Shown: piece after piece, positions 36,029-44,070 of the stretch
How positions within the stretch are numbered: position 1 is the first letter of the stretch
Layout: each line of letters starts with the position of its first letter
NCBI RefSeq assembly: GCF_040126305.1
Contig: NZ_CP149511.1
Span: forward strand, 248,001-312,000
DNA: 64,000 nt
From: Pararhizobium sp. A13
GTDB lineage: Bacteria > Pseudomonadota > Alphaproteobacteria > Rhizobiales > Rhizobiaceae
Direction: 5' to 3'
Translations under genes and position numbers: made by a program
Notes under the pieces: generated by a model
Databases searched by the model: none
What the model saw: the letters and a program-made list of their open reading frames with translations, nothing else
Told to the model about the DNA's origin: nothing

Positions 36029-36784
36029 ATGAAAATTGTCATTATCGGCGGCACCGGGCTCATCGGGTCCAAGACCGCAGCGCGCTTGCGCAACAAAGGC
36101 CACGAGGTTCTGGCCGCGTCGCCCAACACCGGCGTCAACACCGTCACCGGCGAAGGAGTTGCGGAAGCGCTGGCCGGTGCCGAGGTCGTCATTGACCTTG
36201 CAAACGCACCATCGTGGGAAGACAAGGCTGTGCTTGAATTCTTCGAAACGGCCGGCCGCAACCTGCTCGCCGCCGATGCCAAGGCTGGTGTCAAACACCA
36301 CATTGCCCTCTCGATCGTCGGAACGGCACGGCTGCCGGACAACGGGTACTTCAAGGCGAAGCTTGCCCAGGAGAGGCTGATCAAGGAATCATCCATCCCC
36401 TACACGATCGTCCACTCCACCCAGTTCATGGAATTTCTGAAGGGTATTGCCGACGAAGCGACGGTCGGCGCAGTCGCTCGTTTGTCACCGGCCGCTTTCC
36501 AGCCTATCGCCTCGGATGACGTTGCCGATGTGATGGCGGATGTCGCCCTCGGGAAGCCGCTAAACGGCACGATTGAGATTGCTGGTCCCGAGCGCGCTCC
36601 CATGAACGAGATCATTGCTCGGTACCTGAAAGCGGCCAACGACCCGCGGATGGTCGAGGCAGACGTCCATGCGCGCTATTTCGGATCTGAACTCAACGAT
36701 CAGTCGATCGTGCCCGGCGAAAATGCGCGAATCGGCAAGGTCGGCTTCCAGGACTGGTTCCGTTCGTCCCAACAGCCGAAGTAA
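36029..36784 (+). CDS. NmrA-like NAD(P)-binding protein (first paralogue)
   Basis: 251 residues, atypical SDR/NAD(P)H-binding fold. The cofactor loop GGTGLIGSK is at residues 8-16, and there is no classical YxxxK catalytic pair in the usual form. Relatives act as NAD(P)H-dependent reductases or redox sensors. GGGAG-type binding site before the ATG. It is clearly paralogous to 37369 (shared LSIVGT/LSVVGT, YTIxHSTQF, ARYFG/ARYYGxELND blocks), with a secreted cupin gene between the two. Confidence 0.85.
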   Translation: MKIVIIGGTGLIGSKTAARLRNKGHEVLAASPNTGVNTVTGEGVAEALAGAEVVIDLANAPSWEDKAVLEFFETAGRNLLAADAKAGVKHHIALSIVGTARLPDNGYFKAKLAQERLIKESSIPYTIVHSTQFMEFLKGIADEATVGAVARLSPAAFQPIASDDVADVMADVALGKPLNGTIEIAGPERAPMNEIIARYLKAANDPRMVEADVHARYFGSELNDQSIVPGENARIGKVGFQDWFRSSQQPK

Positions 36785-36869
36785 ACTAAGCGTCGAACCA
36801 TCTCTGGGCTGGTCTTTTGCCCAGCTTTCGAACGCACATATGCACTCAACAACCAAAGGGATGACGACA

Positions 36870-37277
36870 ATGAAGTCAGCTTTGTTAACGATATTTGTGT
36901 CGGCTTCAGTTTGCCTACTTGGCACTTTGCCGGTTGCCGTCGCCGGAAACGCTGCAAAGGTCACATCGCTCATGAGCAAGGACCTTCCCAACTATCCCGG
37001 CAAGGAGGGGCTCATGATATCGGTCGAGTATGGGCCGGGAGGCTCCGACCCTGTCCACAAGCACGACGCAAATGCATTCGTCTACGTTCTCGAGGGTTCG
37101 ATCGTGATGCAAGTCAAGGGAGAGAAAGAAGTCACATTGTCGCCGGGCGAGACTTTCTACGAAGGCCCCTCCGACATTCACCTGATCAGCCGCAATGCGA
37201 GCAAGACCAAACCGGCGAAATTCATCGTCGTGCTGCTCAAGAACAAGGACGCTCCGGTCGTCATGCCGGTGGAGTGA
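36870..37277 (+). CDS. Secreted cupin-domain protein
   Basis: 135 residues from the ATG at 36870 (AAAGGG about 10 bases upstream). The longer frame reaching 36669 overlaps the previous gene and lacks a signal. A signal peptide of about 25 residues ends at VAVA before GNA. The single cupin barrel has the metal-binding pattern DPVHKHDANAFVYVLEG (His, His, Glu region) and LSPGETFYEGPSDIHLISRN. Function is unknown; such periplasmic cupins often accompany redox or detoxification genes. It sits between two NmrA-like paralogues in the same direction. Confidence 0.85.
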   Translation: MKSALLTIFVSASVCLLGTLPVAVAGNAAKVTSLMSKDLPNYPGKEGLMISVEYGPGGSDPVHKHDANAFVYVLEGSIVMQVKGEKEVTLSPGETFYEGPSDIHLISRNASKTKPAKFIVVLLKNKDAPVVMPVE

Positions 37278-37368
37278 CTCCCCAGGCTGGCGACAGTCCA
37301 ATGTTTGCCAGATGCATGGCAGGGCTAAACCAGACCGCTGCCCAAGGCACGAGAGAGGGAACAAGTCG

Positions 37369-38121
37369 ATGAAAATCACGGTTATGGGGGCGACCGGGCG
37401 AATCGGGACGCGCCTCGTAGAGAAACTTGGGCAGGCAGGCGCAGAGGCGACAGCTGCGTCCACCTCACTCGGCGTCAACAGTGTGACGGGGGAAGGCCTG
37501 CGAGCGGCCATAGTGGATTCCGACGTTGTCATCGACGTCACCAATGCCGCGTCGTTTGGCGACGACACGGCCCTGGATTTTTTCAAGGCTTCCACCCGGA
37601 ACATGTTGGGTGCCTCAGCAGATGCGGGGGTCAGGCACTACCTAGCGCTTTCCGTGGTGGGAACACCGCGCCTTGTTGAAAGTGACTATTTCCGCGCGAA
37701 GATGGTGCAGGAAAATCTCATCAGGGCAGCGCGACGGCCCTATACCATCCTCCATTCCACGCAATTCTTCGAGTTTATCAGTGGCGTAGTCGACATGGGC
37801 GCAGACGGAGACGGCTTCCGGCTTCCCTCGGCATCAGTAAGGCCGATAGCTGCTGATAACGTCGCTGAGATGCTGGTCGAATTGGCGATGGGGGCAGCAA
37901 AGAACGATACCGTGGAGATCGGCGGGCACGACCAGTTCGGTCTCGACGAGATTGCACGTATGCACCTTGCAGCAAACGAAGACATGCGCCAGGTCGTGAC
38001 AGATAACAGCGCCCGCTACTACGGCGTCGAACTGAACGACGACACATTGCTGCCGCTGGCGGGAGCGCGTGTCGGTTCGCTGAGCTATGTCGACTGGCTG
38101 TACCGTTCCATGGCCAATTAG
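37369..38121 (+). CDS. NmrA-like NAD(P)-binding protein (second paralogue)
   Basis: 250 residues from the ATG at 37369 (GAGAGAGGGAACAAG upstream); the frame extends into the cupin gene but that part is not protein-like. Cofactor loop MGATGRIGTR at residues 6-15. It shares long aligned blocks with the protein at 36029, so one duplication produced both. Probably cotranscribed with the cupin. Confidence 0.85.
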   Translation: MKITVMGATGRIGTRLVEKLGQAGAEATAASTSLGVNSVTGEGLRAAIVDSDVVIDVTNAASFGDDTALDFFKASTRNMLGASADAGVRHYLALSVVGTPRLVESDYFRAKMVQENLIRAARRPYTILHSTQFFEFISGVVDMGADGDGFRLPSASVRPIAADNVAEMLVELAMGAAKNDTVEIGGHDQFGLDEIARMHLAANEDMRQVVTDNSARYYGVELNDDTLLPLAGARVGSLSYVDWLYRSMAN

Positions 38122-38212
38122 ACGTCTTCCGACATCGCCATCGACACCAGCGAACGGCCCAGCAAACTAGGAGACAAGGAGGGCTTCCGCCCTTCCCGAA
38201 CCAAAACTGGGG

Positions 38213-38684
38213 ATGGACATGAACGCAACCGACAGCCGCGTGTTTGCGGGAATTTCGGTTCCTGACACGCCGATTGTGACCCAAGCAATGGAGTATGCCC
38301 GGGAACGATGTGAACCGTGTCTGTTCAACCACGTTGTCCGCTTCTGGCTCTTTGCGGCACGGTCGGGACAAATTCAGTCCATCGAACACGAAGCGGAGGT
38401 GGTCGCCGTCGGCACGGTGCTCCACGACATCACGCTGAATGAGCGCTTCAACGGGCGAGGCGCTTCGAAGTTGAAGCCGCCGATATTGCCAGGACCGTTG
38501 AAGGGAATCGGGCTTCGACGAACGCCGGGCACAGCTGATCTGGGACAGAGTCGCTCTGAACTCGACGGCCTCAATCGACCTCTTTAAGGAGGCCGAGGTC
38601 GCGCGCTGTACAGCCGGTATCTGCCTTGGTGTGATCGGCTGGCAACCTCACGCCCGCCAACATCGAAAGGGACAACTGCAATGA
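38213..38684 (+). pseudogene. HD-domain hydrolase, broken by two frameshifts
   Basis: Reads as an HD-domain phosphohydrolase-like protein from MDMNATDSRVF, through NHVVRFWLFAA (first His) and VVAVGTVLHDIT (HD pair) up to LNERFNG near 38455. The reading then continues in a second frame (RRFEVEAADIART, to about 38500) and in a third (ESGFDERRAQLIWDRVALN, then STASIDLFKEAEVARC) that stops at 38684. The three frames are used in order, each step minus one base, so the original of about 155 residues was disrupted by two indels. The family is recognised from the HD motif; substrate unknown. Confidence 0.8.
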
Positions 38685-38803
38685 ATTCTCACAGGTAACG
38701 ATCCCTATGCGTGAGACGTACGCAGCCTATACCACCGGGTGATTCACTCTCCATTGCAAACGCGAGTATTGAAATTCAATCAGGAAATCAGCAGGAGGTT
38801 AAC

Positions 38804-39721
38804 ATGAACTTGGACAACATTTCACATTCCGGTAGACCGGGGGCCGACGAGTTGGTTCCGTCGCGCTACGCGTTGAAGATCGGCGAGATTGACGTAATGG
38901 TGGTCAGCGATGGAGTGCTGACGCTGCCGGGCAAGATGTTGGGCCACAACGCCGACCCGACCGTCCGGGCGGCCTGGCTGGACTACAATTTCCTGCCGAC
39001 GGAGATGCTGGATTGGGGGCTGAACGTGGTCGTGGTGCGCAGCGGCGGCCGGACCGTACTCATCGACGCCGGGCTGGGGGACGACCCAAACTTGAACTTG
39101 CCGAAGGCCGGGCAACTGGCCCATCGGCTGGTCGCCGCCGGCATCGATCTTCCGTCCGTGACCGACGTGGTGCTGACCCACATGCACATGGACCACATTG
39201 GCATGCTGCTCGTCGACGGGGTAAAGGACCAGTTGCGTAAGGACCTGCGAATCCACGTGGCGGAAGCCGAGCTCAAGTTCTGGACGCACCCCGATTTCTC
39301 CCACGTCTCCATGCCGCAGGGGTTCCCGGACGCGCTTCGGGCGGCCGCCAAGCGGTTCGCGGAAGAGTATCGCAGCAATCTGCAGACGTTCGAGGAGGAG
39401 TACGAGGTTGCGCCGGGGGTGGTCGTCACCCGCACCGGCGGCCACACACCCGGGCACAGCGTAGTACGCCTCGCGTCCGGCGGCGACCGTCTGATGTTCG
39501 CCGGCGATGCCGTGTTCGCTGTCGGGTTCGAGCACCCCGACTGGTTCAACGGCTTCGAACACGACCCCGAGGAGGCGGCCCGCGTTCGGATCCGCCTTTT
39601 GCGGGAGCTGTCGGCGAGCGGCGAGCTTCTGGTGGCCACTCACCTGCCGTTCCCATCCATCGGCCATGTGGCGGTCGAGGGCGATGCCTTTCGTTGGGTG
39701 CCTATCTTCTGGGACTACTGA
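38804..39721 (+). CDS. Metallo-beta-lactamase-fold hydrolase
   Basis: 305 residues from the ATG at 38804, which has GCAGGAGGTTAAC before it; the frame opens at 38711 without a site. The zinc-binding signature HMHMDH lies at about residue 118-123, further ligands are His in GGHTPGHS (about 210), Asp in FAGDAVF and His in ATHLPFPSIGH near the C-terminus. The family includes lactonases and organophosphate hydrolases of about 300 residues, so a lactonase-like activity is plausible but not shown. No signal peptide. The nitroreductase gene follows at 78 bp. Confidence 0.88.
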   Translation: MNLDNISHSGRPGADELVPSRYALKIGEIDVMVVSDGVLTLPGKMLGHNADPTVRAAWLDYNFLPTEMLDWGLNVVVVRSGGRTVLIDAGLGDDPNLNLPKAGQLAHRLVAAGIDLPSVTDVVLTHMHMDHIGMLLVDGVKDQLRKDLRIHVAEAELKFWTHPDFSHVSMPQGFPDALRAAAKRFAEEYRSNLQTFEEEYEVAPGVVVTRTGGHTPGHSVVRLASGGDRLMFAGDAVFAVGFEHPDWFNGFEHDPEEAARVRIRLLRELSASGELLVATHLPFPSIGHVAVEGDAFRWVPIFWDY

Positions 39722-39798
39722 CCGCCTGTCGGATTAGGGCCGAACTAGACGACCGGCATTTGAACGAACGGATGGCCGGCGACAGGAAGGAGATCATC

Positions 39799-40464
39799 AT
39801 GGACGTATACGAGGCAGTCAAAAGCCGACGGGCGGTGCGCGGATTCAAAAACGAACCCGTGTCGAGGGAGGTGCTTGAGCGCGTGCTATCCGCCGCAGCT
39901 TGGTCGCCGTCCGGATCGAACATTCAGCCGTGGAACACCTACGTGCTGACCGGCGCGCCGCTGGCCGAGCTCAAGACACGCGCCGTCGAGCGCGTGGCCC
40001 ACGGCGACGCTTGGGACGAGCGGCAGTATGAGATGTACCCGCAAGTGCTGAAGTCTCCATATGGGGAGCGCCGATCCGCCTTCGGCAAGGAGCGCTACAG
40101 CGCGCTCGGCATTGCGCGCGAGGACTGGGAGGCGCGGCAGCGGGCAGCCATCGCCAACTGGAACTGTTTCGGCGCGCCCGCCGCCCTGTTCTGCTACATC
40201 GACCGCGACCTGGGCCGGCCCCAATGGGCCGACGTAGGCATGTATCTGCAGACCGTCATGCTGCTGCTCCGCGTCGAAGGACTGCACAGTTGCGCGCAGA
40301 TGGCGTGGTCGCAGGTCCGCGAGACGGTCGCGGAGGTGCTGTCACCCCCGGACGGGCTCATCCTCTTTTGCGGCATGTCGATCGGGTACGAGGACCTCAC
40401 GACAAGTTCCGCCCGTACGGGCCGCGCCCCGCTCCACGAGACGGTCACGTTCGTTGGCGGTTAG
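39799..40464 (+). CDS. Nitroreductase-family flavoprotein
   Basis: 221 residues from the ATG at 39799 (GGAAGGAGATCATC upstream). FMN-dependent NAD(P)H oxidoreductase: SRRAVRGFKNEPV (FMN phosphate site, residues 9-21), AAAWSPSGSNIQPW (about 35-48) and the C-terminal GMSIGYED. Reduces nitro, quinone or enone compounds. Follows the hydrolase gene in the same direction; beyond it the DNA becomes degenerate. Confidence 0.9.
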   Translation: MDVYEAVKSRRAVRGFKNEPVSREVLERVLSAAAWSPSGSNIQPWNTYVLTGAPLAELKTRAVERVAHGDAWDERQYEMYPQVLKSPYGERRSAFGKERYSALGIAREDWEARQRAAIANWNCFGAPAALFCYIDRDLGRPQWADVGMYLQTVMLLLRVEGLHSCAQMAWSQVRETVAEVLSPPDGLILFCGMSIGYEDLTTSSARTGRAPLHETVTFVGG

Positions 40465-40557
40465 CCCGAATATCTCATAATAAGGAGTGCATCCGCACCA
40501 AGAGTCTGAGAAACTGCTTTTGCAACAAAGAGTTATCAGATTGAAAGACGGGGTCCG

Positions 40558-40827
40558 ATGCAAACACAGTGTAATCTCGATCAGCGCGAATTTGAAAGCT
40601 ACGATGGGTATAAAGTTGTGGCTGGTTTCGATGGCGGAGCGGTCACTTCGGATGCCGGTGCACGGTTGCTTCGCCATCTCGACAGGTCATCGGCCTGTGA
40701 CCCGGAGCCGAAGATAGACCCCGCTGGAATCTGCGATAACGATCTGAAAACGTTGAAGATATTTAAAAGTACCGTGGTCAACACTTACGCCGGTCGTGGT
40801 CCCGCCACTAAATCGATTTACGAATGA
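40558..40827 (+). mobile_element. IS1380-family transposase, N-terminal fragment
   Basis: The first 45 residues (VVAGFDGGAVTSDAGARLLRH) match the opening of IS1380-type transposases, which are about 450 residues long. After about residue 45 the frame no longer resembles the family and stops at 89 residues, and no DDE core is found downstream. I could not identify terminal repeats. This is an insertion-sequence remnant at the edge of a decayed region. Confidence 0.65.
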
Positions 40828-41093
40828 GAATCAATAAGTTGCGCTCTGCCCAACAGGGGTCAAACTTCGGCTCCGTTTCACAGTCAGCGCTGGTACTGTC
40901 ATCCGGACGTTCGTCTCCGAGCAAGTTGGTCTACCGATCTCAGGCAAGCTTTTCTTCGTCCTGGGGTTGTGTTAGTCCGTCTTATGTTGGGAAAGGTGCG
41001 CAGAACAGAGCCGATCAAGGACCCGCTTGGGATCGATCGGAAAGTTCAGGAGGGATAATGAAACCTGCAGCGGTCCGGCGAGATACGCCATTC
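40828..41093. other. Decayed DNA, no gene
   Basis: Between the IS1380-like fragment and the ATPase pseudogene I see nothing that reads as a protein family on either strand. Confidence 0.4.
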
Positions 41094-41605
41094 TCACTTC
41101 GCCGCCTCTGAAGTCGGCAATTGACATGATTGCCCGAAGCCATTTGCCGTCAGGCTATCGGGGAAGCCGCCGCGCAGCCACAACTCGTCGATGTCGATAG
41201 AAGCCGCCCCGGCCTCTTCCACACCGATTGGCGGCATTTCGAGATAGATTATGCGCCCTGCCAGCGTCTCGGATACCTGTTGGATTAGGTCCAGGGACGC
41301 CGATCCCAGCAACAGAAATTGCATTGACCGCTCGCCGCCAGCGCGCCGATCGTCAACGATCCCGCGCAGCTCGGCAAACAGCGCCGGCAACCGCTGCACT
41401 TCATCCAGTACCGTCAAATGGCCGACTTGAGCCTGGAGGAACGTTTCCGCATCTTCCAGTTTGCGGCGGTCACCTATACGTTCCAGATCCAGATAAATTG
41501 TGCCTTTTATTCGGTCCGCAATCTTGCGGGCGAGTGTGGTCTAGCCAACCTGACGCGCGCTCAAGGGCAGTTTCGATAGAGGGGCGAGGTATCATCATTG
41601 CCGCA
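41094..41605 (-). pseudogene. AAA ATPase with DUF4143-type sequence, nonsense-mutated and truncated
   Basis: On the minus strand the text runs PLSKLPLSARQVG-stop-TTLARKIADRI, then TIYLDLE and VLDEVQRLP (Walker B), then LLLGSASLDL, GRIIYLEMPP and LWLRGGFPDS. In this family the Walker A motif reads ARQVGKTTLA, so the amber codon at 41541-41543 replaces exactly the catalytic Lys. The protein also stops soon after GGFPDS, where relatives continue for about 200 residues. Many relatives have roles in antitoxin-like or unknown processes. Clearly dead. Confidence 0.8.
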
Positions 41606-41979
41606 AATCACAAATCAGAGTTTCGAATTACGGTCAACATGACTCTGCCAAAAATGATTGAGGAAGACGTCCTCCGGCTGCCCATTTGATGGCGTCGAGG
41701 ACGCCTTCACTCGCGGAACTCCATTGAAACGGCCGGGGAAGCTGGCAAACATCGCAGGCGCTGCTGCGCTAATGATAACGGTGCTCCCGGACAGTTGACC
41801 CGGTTGGCGCCGGCTGCAGCTGGCGGCAAAGTCATCAGATGCAAAAGCTGTGATCTTCAATGACCCCTATTCCTATGATGTCCGAAGTCGTTGATGTTAA
41901 GAAAATTCTTGCCCGCCGAACGGCGGTTCGTATCCCATCAAGGCGGTCACTATTCGCATCTGAGAAACCGGCTCCCCTC
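41606..41979. other. Decayed DNA, possibly the rest of the fructokinase gene
   Basis: Several short frames, none convincing. By position the stretch should hold the C-terminal two thirds of the fructokinase pseudogene, but I could not recognise the GAGD motif or other blocks, so the region is heavily rearranged or replaced. Confidence 0.35.
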
Positions 41980-42295
41980 ACCAGAACGGCGACAGGACCG
42001 GTATCGCGATCATAGTAAGGCCTCGGGTTCTTCGAGTTTGACGAAGGCAAGTGTCGTTGGTCGGCCAGATACGATCACGTGCGACGTGTCGACCTGGCTT
42101 TCCCGAAGCGCCGAGATAAGTTGTTTTCCGAACAGATCATTCCGGTCGACATGCCGGTTCGTATGCCCGGTCGTCTCCAAAGTAATTGCAGTGTTGAAGA
42201 CGATCGCCGCCGGCATGAGGAACGAAGACCCTGCCTCCGTCGATTGTCGACGCCGGAATCATGTTAATCATCGCTTCGCCGCAGCAGAGAATCAT
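41980..42295 (-). pseudogene. PfkB-family fructokinase, frameshifted and truncated
   Basis: The ATG at 42295 overlaps the GH32 stop as ATGA. It opens MILCCGEAMINMIPAS and continues to FVPHAGG, where the frame is lost at about 42200. A second frame gives IVFNTAI, DLFGKQLISALRESQVDTSH and PTTLAFVKLEE, with another local frame swap between (GIRTGM), and then YYDRDTG in a third frame. This is the normal order of a bacterial fructokinase N-terminus. No substrate-binding GAGD block is found further on. It would have phosphorylated the fructose released by the GH32 enzyme. Confidence 0.78.
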
Positions 42296-43959
42296 TTCGA
42301 ATACCTTTCAAGCACCTGCGGTGATGCAGTGGTTGAGATTTCCAGGCGATCGGGGTCGATATTCACGTAGCCGCGGCGCGTTCCACAAACCGCTCCGCCG
42401 TCGGCGAAGATCTCGACGATTCCGAAGTCATGAAACAGACGAAGGTCTTTCGCCTCGCCGAGCTCCGCCACATAGTGGATTGAGCCGTCGTCCTGGGCGA
42501 GGCGAATCGAAAGGATGCCGTCGGTGACGCACACCTCGAAAGAAAGCTCGCCACCTTTCGTCGCAACAAGCTTGCTGCCTTCGAGCGGCCCGGCAAGCCG
42601 GATTTCAATGGGAGCTTTCGGTAGCGAGTATTGGCCACTTTGGTTCTCAATTACAGGGTCGGCGGCAAAGCGCTCGTCGACTTCAATCGCTGGCAGCATG
42701 AGCAGCTTTTTCTTGTCTTCGCTCAGGCTTAAAACGCGCGGCAGGGACATCTCGCCGGAATAGGATGAACCCTCGGGCTTGCGGTATTCCCAGTTGAAAA
42801 GCCAGGCAAACGCCATCTGACGTCCGTCTGCCTCGAAACTCTGCATCGCGTAATAGTCAGTCCCGAAATCCAGCAATTGCAGGTCCGGCGTGTCGGGCAC
42901 GAAATGGTCCTCGTTCAACTCACCGATCAGCGCGTAAAGAAGATTGTGGCGCCGTGTTCGTGGCTCGACATGGCCCACAAAGCCCATCACCAGAACCCAC
43001 TTATCCCCCAGCCGAAGAAAATCCGGGCATTCGACCGCACGTGCGCCTTCTTGGCGGAAGTTAACCGGCGCACGGTAGAGCGGCCTGAGATATTGCCAAT
43101 CGAGGCCATCGCCGGAGCCGAACAACAAGACCGCGGGATCGCCCTCGATCGATGCACCGAGTATCATGCGATAGGCGTTGGATGCGTCGTCCCACCAAAC
43201 CTTTGGATCGCGGAAGTCGTGCTCGACCCCGTCGGGACGCTCCTCCAACACCGTCACAATGCCTTCCGCCTTGATCATCCGCCGATCTGGGCGCGCTATT
43301 TTCTGAATTTCCCGATAACCCTTGAAAAGGTCATAGGCGGGCAGGCGCTCGGTGTAAAAGAACATCAAGCTTCCATCGCGATCCCGAAAGGCGTTGCCGG
43401 AGAATGCGCCTCCTGTGGCGCCGAGACGCCACAGGTTCTGTTCTGGATGCAGAAATACCGGCATGTGAAGCCAATTGACCAGATCGCGGCTAGTCGCATG
43501 TCCCCAGTGCATCGGTCCCCAATCACTGCCGCTGGGATGGAATTGATAAAAAAGGTGCCATAGCTCGCCGTTCTTGCAGAGTCCTACGGGGTCGTTCATC
43601 CAATGCCGGATTGGCGAGAAATGGAGCGCAGGACGATCCGGATCGGACCGAAGCCAATCTTCAATGTCCGCACCGGTGCGTTGAAGGATCCCTTTTTCCG
43701 AAAATTCAAATACTGTTATACCGGTCTCGTTCACGGTTTGAGGCTGATACCCATAGGCCCAAAGAACAGCCTCCGGCGCATTGGTGACAATGGTGACCTT
43801 GCAAGCTTCCCTGTGGTGATACGTGAAAAACTCCGGATGGATGGCAGATGCCGGAGCCTGCCAAACCGCTTTACCGTCAATATTGATACGAAAAAAGCCG
43901 TCGCCCGCGGCCCAAAACTCCAAGCGGTACCCCGAGGGTAGGAATAGGTTTTGCTTCAT
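42292..43959 (-). CDS. GH32 family fructosidase (levanase/invertase-like)
   Basis: 555 residues from the ATG at 43959 (GGGAAGG upstream); a GTG at 44016 is the alternative. Hydrolyses beta-fructosidic bonds. The three GH32 acidic motifs are present: nucleophile Asp in HWMNDPVG (about residue 119), DFRDPKVWW (about 250) and acid/base Glu in VECPDF (about 306). The usual WMNDPNG has Val for Asn here. An N-terminal extension of about 110 residues and a C-terminal beta-sandwich flank the propeller. No signal peptide, so it acts in the cytosol on imported sugar. Follows the GH91 gene and is coupled to the dead fructokinase. Confidence 0.92.
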   Translation of the reverse strand: MKQNLFLPSGYRLEFWAAGDGFFRINIDGKAVWQAPASAIHPEFFTYHHREACKVTIVTNAPEAVLWAYGYQPQTVNETGITVFEFSEKGILQRTGADIEDWLRSDPDRPALHFSPIRHWMNDPVGLCKNGELWHLFYQFHPSGSDWGPMHWGHATSRDLVNWLHMPVFLHPEQNLWRLGATGGAFSGNAFRDRDGSLMFFYTERLPAYDLFKGYREIQKIARPDRRMIKAEGIVTVLEERPDGVEHDFRDPKVWWDDASNAYRMILGASIEGDPAVLLFGSGDGLDWQYLRPLYRAPVNFRQEGARAVECPDFLRLGDKWVLVMGFVGHVEPRTRRHNLLYALIGELNEDHFVPDTPDLQLLDFGTDYYAMQSFEADGRQMAFAWLFNWEYRKPEGSSYSGEMSLPRVLSLSEDKKKLLMLPAIEVDERFAADPVIENQSGQYSLPKAPIEIRLAGPLEGSKLVATKGGELSFEVCVTDGILSIRLAQDDGSIHYVAELGEAKDLRLFHDFGIVEIFADGGAVCGTRRGYVNIDPDRLEISTTASPQVLERYSK

Positions 43960-44070
43960 CAACGGGCCTTCCCGTTGTCCATTTGGTTCGTCATGAACAT
44001 AACTCCGAATAGTCACTGAATTTTCGACAGACGGTCTAGCTACGCGCGGTTTACATTGAAACTCCGCCGA

